From: Diospyros lotus
Lineage: Eukaryota > Streptophyta > Magnoliopsida > Ericales > Ebenaceae
DNA: 64,000 bases
Assembly (NCBI RefSeq): GCF_014633365.1
Contig: NC_068338.1
Location: 19,540,616 to 19,604,615, forward strand
Reading direction: 5' to 3'
How positions within the stretch are numbered: the stretch's first letter is position 1; every line of letters starts with the position of its first letter. The translations under genes and the position numbers were made by a program. Positions 52,869 through 64,000 of this stretch are shown here, one piece after another. The notes beneath the pieces were generated by a model that saw only the letters and a list, made by a program, of their open reading frames with translations, was not told the origin of the DNA and searched no databases.

Positions 52869-55800
52869 TGTAATACCCGAGAATAATTTGAGGATAAAAA
52901 TGATATTTGATAAAGGGCATAAATGGAATTATGGGGAAAATAAGACTATAGGGCACACTAACACAGCTTTGGACGACCGAATTAGTCAGAGGGAGTACCT
53001 CGGACCCTAGATAATTAATAAAAATGGTATAGTATCATCGAGTAGAATAAATTATGATTTTTGGTGATGAAAGAAATGAGATTGGGAACAGTTTTCGGTA
53101 CAGCAAAAATACAACTGCCAATTAGGTTGTATTACCGAATTGTTATAGACGATGTCCGAAAAATCAATGGAGTGTGTCTAGGACTAATATTTGATGTATA
53201 GAACAACCCTTAAGTGGTTTCGGGTTGATTCGAGTGGATTTGAGCTCAAAACAATCAATCGGGCGTAAGTGCAATTTTCTAAATTTGCCCGAGGGAGGTC
53301 AAAACGGTAAATTTTCAGAAATTTCAAGGGAGAAATGAGAAGTTATAATCTTGAGGGTCTTAGTGATGGTGCTAGAGAGATCAGGGGCTTGAGGGTAAGG
53401 GCCAAAATGCAAAAAAGAAATTTCAAAGGGCTAAAGTGCAATTTTCAGAAAGTTGTACAAGCATGGTCGATTTGGCCATAGATTTGGCCGGAAAATCCGG
53501 CCATTTGATAGCTCAGGACCATCAGGGAGTGGCCTAGGGTGGTCTAGGAGGCGTGGGGAAGAAGTTTTAGCCGGAAATTGGCCACGTGGGGGTCGAATTT
53601 TGGCTATAAATAGCCAAGGGTTTCGGCCGAATTTGAATCATCAAATCGCTCAAGTTTGAGAGCGAATCGAGGGAAACCAATAAGAGGCTTTTGATACTTG
53701 AGGGAAGAGGATCATTTCTGGGGATTTTGGGAATTTTTGGAGTGGTATAGGGGTGGTTTTGCATTTGGCTGTATATATATATATATGTATATATATCGAG
53801 TGAAGGTGAAATCGGGTTGTAGAGTGATCGATTGAGCGATCTAATAAGAGGATTTTGGTCGCAAGGCGATGGTAATTGATCTGGAAAGTTTCGTGTCAAT
53901 CGGAGTTCAAATCGAAGGTTAATTTGGCTCGCCGGAAAGCGCAAAGCTTCGCCCGAGTCGGACTGTAAATCGTCAAATCGGGCAGCTTTCAGTAAGTTTT
54001 TCGACCATGTGAAGGTTTCATTGTGATCGACTTGAAGAGGGCTTCAAGATGGTGTCTTCAGATCAGCCATCGGAGAAGGTCGCCGGTTGCCGTCGCCGGA
54101 GAAGATGATCGGAGGTATTTTTTGTATTTTTTAAATACTGAAAATATAGGAAATTCGAGAAAAAATAGAAATAAAGGAAATAAAATTCTGGAAAAATATC
54201 CATAAATTCAAGAAAAATGAATAGTTTATTTTGATGAATTTTATCTTGTAAATTTCTTGAGGAAATAATTATTTTTTATTTTTGAAAGGAAATGTAAATA
54301 GAAAATAAATAGGAGGAATTTTTAGAAAATTCTGAAAAAATTCCAGAAGGATAAGGAATTTATTTTATGAATTTTTGTGATTTTTATTTAAGTATATTCG
54401 AATTAAATAAATGAGAAATAAATTTTCTCATGGAAAGGTAATTATGGAAATTTGAGAAAATAGGAGAAAAATCTGGAAAATTTCCAGAAAATTCCAAAAG
54501 CTTATAAATATTGTTTTATGAATTTTTGTGGAGAAAAATTTAGAAAAATACTTGAAGAGGTATTTACTTGAAATTATCGAGAGAAAAATAGGAAGAAATT
54601 AAAGAAAAATAATGAGAAAATTGGGAAAATAGATATTAATTTCCGTTTGAATGCACATGATGTCTAGGGTATCGCTGAAGCTCGAATTTGAACTAGAGAG
54701 CGCCTGGCACGAGAATCGAGATCGATCGGGCACGCATTTCGAGGAATCTTGAATTTAGCCCAAGATGAGTGTTCGCCCCCAACTTTGTTTTGACTTGTGA
54801 GTGGTTCTACCCCAAAGGACTTTGAGTGACATGTGAATGGTTTACTGTGAATGTTTATCCCTATGGCTTGGTTTATTAAGGTTGTCCAAACAGTTATTTA
54901 CACATGCATTGAATTTCGTACGGTAAATTGCATACATTGAGATGTTGATTTTATGCATGTTACGATTTTTCGACATTGGCATATTGTGTTGTCCACGTGG
55001 GACGTGGGTTGGTAACCTGTGACGTAGCCCAGAGTGATAGCACTCGGAATGCGTACCTAGGATTAATGCTAGGTGACCTACTTGGGACGGGGCTGAGACG
55101 GACTTCACCCTACGGGACCCAAGTGGCGGGGATGAGAGTGGACACCACCCCAGTTGTTGGCTCAAGTGGCGGGGCTGCGAGTGGACACCACCCCAGGTTC
55201 CTTTGAGCAATAGCATTAATGACGAGGTGACGTCGATTCCGAGGATAGTGCTGATGTGACACTCTTGGGGCTAGGGTTGCAATGGGTTTTGGAATGCTTT
55301 TGAGTAGGAGCGTAAAGCCTAACAATGACAATGGGGTGATTCCCAGGTTCATATGTCGAGGTTGTCCCTCTTAAGCAGGACTGGTTTGCCAATGGGTCGG
55401 TGTGGTCGTGTCGCCTTTAGAGAGATTGCATTTTCCCCGGTTAGGGTTAAATGCTGTGTGGGATTCTCTTAGGCTGGTGCATGTCTGGATTTATTGGTTT
55501 ATGCATATGATTTTGCATATCTGTATGAAAATGTTTTTGAACTCTCACTTAGATGATTCAGCATCTAATTTGGACTATGTCCCTGGAATATTCAAACGTT
55601 CCAGGTGAAAGTAGTGGCGCCAAGAGAAAGAATGTCATCGAGATGTAGTTGCTATGTTTAGTTTTCGTAGGTTTTGTCTATGATTACGATGTTCAGAGGT
55701 TATGTAATATTTTGATATTTTCATGTGAAACATCGATTTGGTTATTGTAAAGGAATTATCGATTATATATCATTGAGGTTTCGATCTTGCTTCCACTGAT

Positions 55801-55997
55801 GTGATTGTTAATACCTATCTTAGTTTATTTATTATTAAATTTTGATATGCTAAGAAGGTACGATCGGGATTGACGGGAAATGATTATGATGAAGGTATAT
55901 GTATCGAGAGACTTATGTTGTGTGTTTGATATTGAAAAAAAAAAAATATTCCCGAAATCTCGAAGTAATGCACGTTGTGGGAAAACGGGACATTACA
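52869..55997 (+). mobile_element. Solo LTR of a gypsy element (3.1 kb)
   Basis: Starts TGTAATACCCGAG and ends GGGACATTACA. It is flanked by the duplication TATTA (52864-52868 and 55998-56002) immediately upstream of copia gag. The undisturbed sequence GTAGACATATTAGC is at about 8497-8510. No primer-binding site or polypurine tract is left, so the internal part was removed by LTR-LTR recombination. A TATA box is at 53605-53613. Open frames at 53453-53659, 54842-55352 and elsewhere are not genes. Two 42-bp direct repeats with GTGGACACCACCCCAG lie at 55118-55198. Confidence 0.9.
53605..53613 (+). promoter_or_regulatory. TATA box of solo LTR
   Basis: TATAAATAG within GGCTATAAATAGCC, a near-palindrome shared with two other LTRs in the window. 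Confidence 0.6.
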
Positions 55998-56002
55998 TAT
56001 TA

Positions 56003-56725
56003 GCGATACAGAGAATAAAATAACCAAATAAAAATCAAGCTCAATTAATATCCATAATTAATAATCAATAAATTCAAATAATGGTAAGTCCCATCTCAAG
56101 ATACCCAACACAATATTAATATCAAGTCTTTAGACAATAATATTATATTGTAAGTGGTACTCTTGTTGTAGAGATCAAACATTGGCAATAACTTCTATCA
56201 AATAATAAGTTCATCTTTGGATTGACTTACTACTCACATGAAAACTTGATAATTGTTACATGTTTACCACCACAAGTGTGTATGCAATTCGGCTAAATAT
56301 AAACCATTTTTTGGGCTGGTTAATACTTGCATGAATAAACACACACACCCATCTAATTATTCCGAATAAACTAATTTCCACAAGAGAGGTCATTTTAGTG
56401 ACATGTTGTGTCAACTAGCCTATTTAGGATATTAGACAACCATATAAATAATAATATGATATACTATGTATTTGAATTATATTTGATTCCTTAATTTATT
56501 TTTTATTATCATAATTTGAAGAAAAAAGAAAAAACAAATATCTTAACGTGCACTCCACTGTTATTATCAAATTGGATTTGGAAGTGATGGCCACCATGTA
56601 TACTACATATTATAATATTAATGGATATTTGGAGGCCCAGCAGAATTGAGAAAGAGTTCAAATTGTAGTTACATGTAGGGCCCAATTTAATTGGAGAAAG
56701 CTAGGGCTCATGCTATATATATATA
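56003..56725 (-). mobile_element. Copia untranslated leader (copy B)
   Basis: Nearly identical to 8508-9231; non-coding. Confidence 0.75.
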
Positions 56726-56854
56726 GAAAAATGTTATTGGTACATCATGGCTTACATCGTGGACTATACAATGTAGTTAAAATATCTAAAATATCCCTCA
56801 CCCAAGGTGGTGAGGCGCAAGGGGTATTTTTATCATTTGTGATGCATTGTGTAG

Positions 56855-58952
56855 TGTAACAGCCCACCTTATCAGGGCGTGTTATGCCTTAGGAAATTTG
56901 GGTCTTATTTTTTTTTTTTATTACATCACTCCCGAAATTCCTTATGGCCTATCTAGTGCTTGACGAGATATTTACACTAGAAAATAAATACAAAGCGAAA
57001 GCTGAATCGAACGTGGTCATGGCATTAGATAAATAATTGAACTTGGCATTTATTATAAAGTTGTTACATAAGCTTTTGAAAATAAAGTAAAATGTACATA
57101 ATTTGTGAACTATTCATATTACAATATAACATGGCACATTTACTTGTTTCTTGATGTCTCGCGTCACTACACATGTTCAACCTCTGTATCATCACTGCAA
57201 ATCCCGACTGGAACGTTGAATGTTTCAGGGGCGAACCCAAGTTAGATGATGAATCATCTAATTAAGGGTACATAATGCTATGTCATGTGTGTATGCAATG
57301 TCTTATCTCGTAGATGTCAACTGCACCTCATGCTACCTACCATTTTAGCGACCACCTCTATCGAAACCGGGGTGTATGGGTGCACCCTTGGTAAGGCAGC
57401 GGTGCCAGTTCGTACTCCCTACGGCCTCATATGCGTGTGATTAATGATATCAACGTGTATTTATGCATTTCATAGTCATGTCATGGATGCAATCTACGTG
57501 ATGGGTACATTTCATAACATGTCAATATGATGTAAGTGTTCTCGAAGATATAATCGTACTAAGCTTGAAACGATACACTTACTGTTAAGTTGTCTCGAAA
57601 AATGTGTCAACTTCGAAAATCGTGTCGAGCGGCTATTTCTCAATCTTCTTACCCTTAAGGACTCCTAAAACATCAATTTATTTTTAGAATATCATTTTAC
57701 TATTTTTCATAATTTCTACAATTTTTCTTTTATTTCTAAGCATTATCTCTTCAAAATTACATAATAATTATCTAAACTTTCATATTATTCAATTTATTTT
57801 CACTAATATTCCTTAAATAATACTTCTAACATTCTGGAATTTTCTTAGAATTTTTCAAATTAAAATCCTATTTTCCCTTATTTCCATAATAGAAGAACTA
57901 TTTAAATAAATGGCTAATTTAACATTTTCCAGAATTATTTTTCACAAAACATGACATAAACAAAATTCCAGTTTTAATAATTTTTTTTGCAAAATTTTAT
58001 TTCTTTTATTTTTATTTTTTCTTTGTTTATTTTATTTTATTTTCTTTTCTTTCTAGTGAGCGCGTGGGAGGCACGCGCATTCTTCCTACTCGCGGGCGCG
58101 TGCAGCCACGCGCCCGCCTGGTTCGTCTTCTCCTGCGGCTTTCTCGTTGCCGGCGAACCTCCCGAGCTTCGAAACGAGGCCCTACCCCCCTAAACCCAAC
58201 CTCTCGAGCCCAAAAATAGCATTAAAACTTTGAAAAATCAACTTGAAATACCTCAAATTTGCGATCGAAGGCGCGGCTCCGGCGAGGCGCGATTTTTCGG
58301 CGAGTGCTTGGATCTCCTTCCCTGTTGCTCTGTTGGCCACCAAATGCTCCAGAAATGTTGCCCACGAAGCGAGGACTAAAACCGCACTCTTAAATCTTTC
58401 AAACACTCCCCCAATCGACTGATCTATGAAGAAAACTTTCGGATGAATGGGGCTGTCCAAGTACGGCTATTTATAGCTGAAACCCCACCGCAAACGTCCC
58501 ATCGAGACACCCACGTGTCCGGGAGATCATTTCCGACGGCCATACCTCATTTAATACCCCCCTCTCCCTGATTGTCGATTGCAGGCGCGGCCAGAGCATG
58601 GCTGCACGCCTGTTCCGGATTTTCAGCGATATTTTGCTCTCTTTTTTTATATATATACGGATATATACATATATAAATATATATACCTTTATATCATACA
58701 TATATACAAATTTACATAGCGATATACATACATACATACATACATACATACATACATACATACATACATACGAGATTATATATACAGCAACACCAAAATC
58801 CTATTTTAATACAAGATTATGATATACATAAACACTATATAATTTTACACTAAATAAAATAATTTATACTTACCTTAAAATTCTAATAATTTCTTTAGGG
58901 TCTTAAAACACAAAATTTTGATTTATTAATCACGATAACTAAGGGTATTATA
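56855..58952 (-). mobile_element. Solo LTR of a gypsy element (2.1 kb)
   Basis: Plus strand TGTAACAGCCC to GGGTATTATA. The minus-strand start is TATAATACCC (one change from TGTAATACCC) and the end is GGGCTGTTACA. GTAG is duplicated (56851-56854 and 58953-58956). It interrupts the MITE. TATA box at 58467-58475 (minus); (TACA)n microsatellite at 58726-58768. Related over part of its length to 20877-22052. Frames at 57987-58822 are not genes. Confidence 0.85.
58467..58475 (-). promoter_or_regulatory. TATA box of gypsy LTR
   Basis: TATAAATAG on the minus strand within GCTATAAATAGCC. Confidence 0.6.
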
Positions 58953-59021
58953 GTAGCCCAAGGTGTAGCCAAGTGATACCAATAGCATGCTCCATATTTA
59001 TATATATATATAATATATTAG

Positions 59022-60756
59022 TGTTGTATCATATTTTTTGATATATGAGAAAATGTGTTTGATAAAAAACCTATCCTAGAATGAAAAATCTTTTTTGAGA
59101 TTCTCATATTTCGAAATACGCTTTTCATATTTTGAAACATGCATTAATAGTGTTTGGCGCAAATGTTCAAAATGTTTGAAAAATCCAAAGTTCATGCATC
59201 ATGTTTCGAAACTTAGTTTCCATGTTTCAAAACATCATTCTGCCATATTTCTACGTATGTTTCGAAATGCCTTTTGATAAGGTTTCAATGTTTGTTAAGA
59301 TTTCATGCTATATTTCAAAACCTGTTTAAAATTTAAGCATATGTTTTGAAACATATATAGTATGTTTTGAAACCTCTATCAATTTTATCAACAGAGCACT
59401 CAAAATCTGTGTTGCATATGTTTTGAAATATGTTTTTGAAGTATGTTTCGAAACCTTCATATCATGTTTCAAAACATCTAACTTTGTCAATTGTATATTT
59501 AAAAAACCGACATGCTTTTGCTTTTTAATTTTTTTTCATCCAAAAGCTGTTTAAAAGCTTACTTTTGATTTAATTTTCATACTCTGTGGTTTCAATTTCA
59601 AAATTTTGAAAGTGGAGAATAAAATAAAATCATGTTAAGCATAAAGCATTGTCTCCTATTCATTATGTCTCTAAGTGCATATCTAGCTATAAAGCCTGGA
59701 TGTTTCGAAACATGTGATGTATGTTTCGAAACCTTAGTGTAAAAGTGTGTTGTTTTGAAACCAATAAGGTGTGTTTCAAAACCTACTTTAATATCTTGTC
59801 TCTAACGGTTATAATTAGCCAAAATTCTATTTCTTGGAATATATATCAATTCTTTGAAGACAAGAAGTTCAACTTACAAGCACATACACGAGAACACACA
59901 TACAAGAGACACAAGATACATACTCAAGCACTTGTGAACGAAATCTTTTTGTCAAGCTCTCAAAGAAGATCCATTCAATCAATCGTTGATGTGCATTGTG
60001 GTGTGAAAAGGAGAAGCAAATTGAAACCGACGTCTCATCCTTCTAAGATCTCCTCACCTCAAACCGAGAAATTTAGATAGCCATTTGGGAAGGTATCTCA
60101 TTACATTAAATTTGTTGGGCTATAAAAGATAAGTTTTATTTATCTTGTTATTGATTGTAAGGTTTGAGTTTAGCCTTAAAACTCATTGTGGTGTAAGGTT
60201 TGAGTTGAGCCATAAAGACTCATCGTGTACAAGGTTTTAGGGTGAATCGTGGTAAAACCCTTGTTGTGGTTGATCACTAGTGAAAGTGATTGTGTTTGAA
60301 AATCCTTCAAGTGGTTAAGCTTGAAGGTAGTGGATCAGGCGAGATGTCGAACCACTATAAATCTCGTGTGCACTTGGTTTACTATTTTACTTGCCTATTC
60401 TCATTGTTCATTCTTTTTAAAAAAATGTTTTCAAAAGCTAAAGTTTCAAAATAAGCAAAATAGAGAAGAAGGTTTCGAAACATATCATAATAGGTTTCGA
60501 AATATACTTAACATAAAAGTTGATCTCGAAACATACTCATTTATATTTTGAAACATACTTAACACAAAGGTTGATTTCGAAACATACTCATTTATATTTC
60601 AAAACATACTTAATAGAAAGGTTGATTTCAGAACAAACTCCTTGATATTTTGAAACATAGTGTTCTACAAACAATAGGTCTTTAAACTATCGAAGAAGTT
60701 ACCTTAATCCTAATTCACCCCTCTTGGGATATATTTTCCATAATTTGGAACTAACA
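59022..60756 (+). mobile_element. Solo LTR, GTTTCGAAAC-rich family (copy B)
   Basis: TGTTGTATC to GGAACTAACA with ATTAG on both sides (59017-59021 and 60757-60761). It is the same insertion as 9420-11055. It has extra AACATACTTAACA units near 60520-60640, adding GTTTCGAAAC motifs, so the repeat has grown in this copy. Confidence 0.88.
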
Positions 60757-61157
60757 ATTAGAAACACAGAGACATTCACGAGAGAAGAGAGACAACAACA
60801 GTGGCAACGAAAGAACACTGATGCAGCCCAAGTGTTGCCTGCAGTCACACCAGAAGGAAGGACACTGACGCAATTGCACAAACAATTGCATAAACAAAGG
60901 CAGAAAACTGCCTACGCAAATCTAATATAAATGTGTATATATAAATAATTCTTCTTCTTCAAACAAAAATAGTGGTGAATAACACAACCCAATGCCATAT
61001 CTGTGTAAAATTCATCCCAAAACCTTATGTATACCGTAATTATGAGAAAACATGTATTAGAAGATCAAATAACCTAAAATTTTAGAATTTCTAAAACCTA
61101 AAATTAATCCCCAAAATTTTCAAAATTTATAAATTCTCTATGAATAAAGTATGGGAA

Positions 61158-61172
61158 GGCTCTGATATCACT
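61158..61172 (-). other. Copia primer-binding site (copy B)
   Basis: Minus strand AGTGATATCAGAGCC, one change from AGTGGTATCAGAGCC in copy A. Bases 60757-61157 are leader. Confidence 0.8.
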
Positions 61173-61667
61173 TGTAGAAATTACTAAAATTTAAAACAAT
61201 ATGCACAGACCACAACTGTATCCAAATATAATGACTCAAACATAGTTTTGGATTCCTATCTTGGTTCAAAGTGAAGATGAAGAATGAGGATAAGGGAAGT
61301 ATACATGTATCCATTGTTTCAATTAATCAAAACAGGTTATGATCTTCCAATAGATACGTAGTTCCTGACAGTTTTTCTTTGTTTATGGGGATGTAGAGAG
61401 AAAGGAAAACCGACATTCAATTAAGAACCATGACCCATTATTTGTAACTGAATTAGGCAGTTAACTACTTTCAATATTTCTAAAATGTCCCCTCATCAAT
61501 TTAGAAATACAAATTCTTCTCTGCACATTAATTACATAACAACTTAATATCTAATTGCCCAAAAATTAAACTTTATAGATTACTTTTAATCGGCTAAACT
61601 TTAAGATAGCATTTCACATCTAAAAATACATTTGTGGCTCCACATGTTGAATCCTTTATTTTCAACA
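61173..61667 (-). mobile_element. Copia 5' LTR (copy B)
   Basis: TGTAGAAATTAC to ATTTTCAACA on the plus strand, 495 bp, the counterpart of 11476-11969. Confidence 0.85.
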
Positions 61668-61867
61668 CTGTAACATATTCACAAAAATGTTATCAACAAA
61701 AATTAAAAAGTCAACATATATTAATGAAAATAACAATAAAAAATGTCAAAATATGCAATTTAAAATTCTTTAAGTCAACTTAAATTAAATTTTAAATAAT
61801 TTATATATCTTAAATCTTAATTAAGATTAACTAAATATGCAATAACTTAAAAATCATCTTCATCATC

Positions 61868-62640
61868 AAGATCAGACATTTCTATATTTTCATCATTAGA
61901 AGCATCATCTCTAATATCTTCTTCTTCCATATCATCTCTCTCCATCTTCATCAAGTTCAAATTCAATTAGAGCATTTGAGAAAGTGGTGGGGCCTATGAA
62001 GAAGAGGAAAAAAAAACAAGATTAGACATTTCTATATTTTCATCATTAGAAGTATCATCTCTAATATCTTCTTCTTTCACATCATCTTTCTCCATCTTCA
62101 TCAAATTCAAATTCAATTAGAGCATTTGAAGTAGTAGCCTTTTCACTATTTGTCAATTTTACTCATTATCAAATTCAATTAGAGCATTTGAGAAAGTGGT
62201 GGGGCCTATGAAGAAGAGGGAAAAAAATCAAGATTAGACATTTCTATATTTTCATCATTAGAAGCATAATCTCTAATATCTTCTTCTTTCACATCATCTC
62301 TCTCCATCTTCAATTAGAGCATTTGAAGTAGTAGCCTTTTCACTATTTGTCAATTTTACTCATTATCAAATTCAATTAGAGCATTTGAGAAAGTGGTGGG
62401 GCCTATGAAGAAGAGGAAAAAAAAATCAAGATTAGACATTTCTATATTTTCATCATTAGAAGTATCATCTCTAATATCTTCTTCTTTCACATCATCTCTC
62501 TCCATCTTCATCAAATTCAAATTCAATTAGAGCATTTGAAGTAGTAGCCTTTTCACTATTTGTCAATTTTACTCGTTATCAAATTCAATTAGAGCATTTG
62601 AGAAAGTGGTGGGGCCTATGAAGAAGAGGAAAAAAAATCA
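61868..62640. repeat. Tandem array of ~150-213 bp units
   Basis: GACATTTCTATATTTTCATC recurs at about 61874, 62025, 62236 and 62437, each followed by CTCTAATATCTTCTTCTT, ATTAGAGCATTTGA and GTGGTGGGGCCTATGAAGA. Copy A (12170-12400) has only one unit. The first unit is shorter because it lacks the AGTAGTAGCC segment. Confidence 0.88.
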
Positions 62641-62651
62641 AATGGAAGCTC

Positions 62652-62861
62652 ATGGTTGTCCACGGGAAAGGACAAATAATGGCAAGATGGTTTGCATTGT
62701 TGGGACTGTTTGCAGATGAAAATTGGGAAGCTCTCAAAAAGTGTGGCCTTAAATTCATGCTGATTGAACTATTAGATTTTTATCCTGGAAATTCCAAAGG
62801 TCATATTCATTCCCACTATATTTTAGCAATATTATCTGTTCTATTTGAACCACTTATGTAA
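62652..62861 (+). CDS. Unknown conserved-looking exon (69 codons)
   Basis: Open frame MVVHGKGQIMARWFALLG… ending FEPLM. It is rich in hydrophobic and aromatic residues, with no domain I recognise. The end overlaps a perfect splice donor, CTTAT then GTAAGT, so the true exon may stop at 62856 and continue elsewhere. The reading frame is open upstream only for a few Lys codons, so the start Met is unproven. The equivalent in copy A is split by a transposon. Probably a leftover exon rather than a complete gene. Confidence 0.35.
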   Translation: MVVHGKGQIMARWFALLGLFADENWEALKKCGLKFMLIELLDFYPGNSKGHIHSHYILAILSVLFEPLM

Positions 62862-62969
62862 GTTCTCCTCAGAAAACATGGGTTTCCATCAGAACATGAT
62901 ATTCTGTTTTCATGTCATTGACCTTTTTGAAATTCTTTTCTTGATTGTTATATAATTTGTCTATTGTAG

Positions 62970-63422
62970 GTCAACGTTCCAAAGACCAAGAAGACCTACT
63001 GCAAATCCAAGTAGTGTCGGAAGGGGAAGGATAGTTTGGCTGCCCAAGGAAAACGCCGTTATGATCGAAAACAGTCCGGATATGGTGGGCAGACAAATCC
63101 AGTTTTCCACAAAAAGGTGAGAGCTCATTTTGGATGCTTTGTATTATTTCACACATTTCTGGGGATGCTATTTGGGTCTACTAATTCTTTGGCCATGGAT
63201 ATAGAATTTGTTTTTAAAATCAATATGGCTGATTGATAATTAACTTGATTTGGCTGAGACAAGCTAAGACCACCAAGAAGATTGTGCTAAGGCTGCAGTG
63301 CCAAGGGTGCAAACATGTGTCACAGCACCCAATCAAGGTTAACTTCTTTAACTTGGAGTTACTCATGAAAATCAGCTTCCTTTGTGCCGATTGCTTTTGA
63401 TTTCCTTCTGATTTGTTTCTGC

Positions 63423-63462
<40 letters not shown>

Positions 63463-63559
63463 AGAGGGCACTTCTCTATTAATTTTGAGATGCGGCATCT
63501 CTGTTGATCATTCAATTGGAATGGATGTCTCTGTTTTAGTCAATTGTTTTATAGATTGA
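62970..63559 (+). pseudogene. RPL36A: Ribosomal protein eL42 (L36a/L44) pseudogene, copy B
   Basis: Exon 2 starts after TTGTAG at 62970 with VNVPKTKKTYCKSK, then TAG replaces the Glu codon of KECRK. Eleven residues after CRK are deleted in frame, resuming [20 protein letters not shown] and ending VFHKK at 63116 before a good GTGAGA donor. Exon 3 (63263-63337) gives [20 protein letters not shown] and HPIK, but its acceptor lacks AG. Exon 4 (63425 on) gives [18 protein letters not shown], then a 3-bp insertion removes the natural stop and the frame runs to 63559. The exon with the start Met is not seen. Several independent lesions make a functional L36a impossible. Confidence 0.9.
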
Positions 63560-64000
63560 AGTTGTTTTGGCAAGATGATAGAATGTTCTCTCACCTGGCA
63601 ATTTATAATTCCAAGTTTTTGCTTTTGGTTCGAATTCTCGCTTAAGGATCGGTTAAGTAGGATATCTAGCCTAATATTTTGCCATATTATTTCTTGTGCT
63701 TGGATTTTATTGGCACCTAACTTTGGTTGTTTAATTGTAGGATGGAATAGTAAAATAGATGACCTAACGTTATGTTATTTTGGGATGACTGTCTTTGTGC
63801 GGCCTTCGATATTTGTGTTTTCGATTATTTTAGAGAAGATAAATCGCAAGTTGGGTCTTTGGTATTTGCGCGAGAATCGAACTTGCAACTCATCAGATTG
63901 ATATTTACATATATATTGCTTATCCGATCGCTCGACTTATATCTTGGAGATTATGATACCTTAAACTATATGAAGTTAATATCAACATGATTTATTAATG
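63560..64000. other. eL42 downstream flank, copy B
   Basis: Counterpart of 16849-17360. It includes the old tRNA-like SINE (63840-63950) and ends exactly as it enters the sequence that begins the subtilase upstream duplicate at 17320 (ATGAAGTTAATATCAACATG). Confidence 0.6.

Larger units (their letters stand above)
56726..58993. mobile_element. MITE (copy B), split by a gypsy LTR
   Basis: 56726-56854 and 58953-58993 together equal the MITE at 9232-9397, including both inverted ends (start GAAAAATGTTATTGG, end GATACCAATAGCATGCTCC). Confidence 0.75.

Noticed and set aside
54842..55608. Open frames of 68-124 codons
   Set aside because: Within the 3.1-kb solo LTR and caused partly by two 42-bp direct repeats; no domain.

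Overview
This window is nuclear DNA from a flowering plant (probably a dicot or magnoliid; the species cannot be told from the sequence). It is AT-rich, almost gene-free and built mostly of transposable elements in several nested layers. I can support one intact protein gene: a secreted subtilisin-like serine protease of the cucumisin/SBT family at 26445-31881 (+), with 10 exons and 752 codons. Two of its introns have GC-AG ends. Its largest intron holds a piece of chloroplast rpoC1.

Layout. 1-12 kb: a Ty1/copia element on the minus strand. Its integrase is split by a Ty3/gypsy element with TAT-like features (LTRs, a 3' region with ~309-bp tandem repeats), which in turn contains a rearranged Tekay/Del-like gypsy element. 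The copia leader also carries a MITE and a solo LTR. 12-17.4 kb: a flank with two gene fragments, one unknown and one ribosomal protein eL42 (L36a/L44), the first split by a 3.5-kb PIF/Harbinger-like element. 17.3-26.3 kb: two diverged copies of the subtilase upstream region, separated by LTR, copia and possible MuDR remnants and carrying several MITEs. 26.4-31.9 kb: the protease. 32-40 kb: SINE, CACTA and LTR debris. 40.4-44.2 kb: a third copia copy, interrupted by a large gypsy element (44.2-49.7 kb) whose LTR itself contains another element. 49.7-64 kb: a second copy of the 6.7-17.4 kb block (TAT LTR, copia integrase-gag, MITE, solo LTR, copia 5' LTR, gene fragments), in the same orientation about 44 kb downstream. 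It has its own insertions (two large gypsy LTRs) and a local minisatellite expansion.

The two blocks act as natural empty-site/filled-site controls, so insertions can be ordered. The TAT insertion, copia, MITE and 1.6-kb solo LTR predate the duplication. The Harbinger-like element and a SINE (left copy) and two gypsy LTRs (right copy) came later. The right block runs off the window just as it enters the region that leads toward the protease in the left copy, so another subtilase or its remains may lie beyond base 64000. I found no CRISPR array, operon, rRNA or functional tRNA gene, and no convincing undescribed molecular system. The main novelty is in genome architecture.
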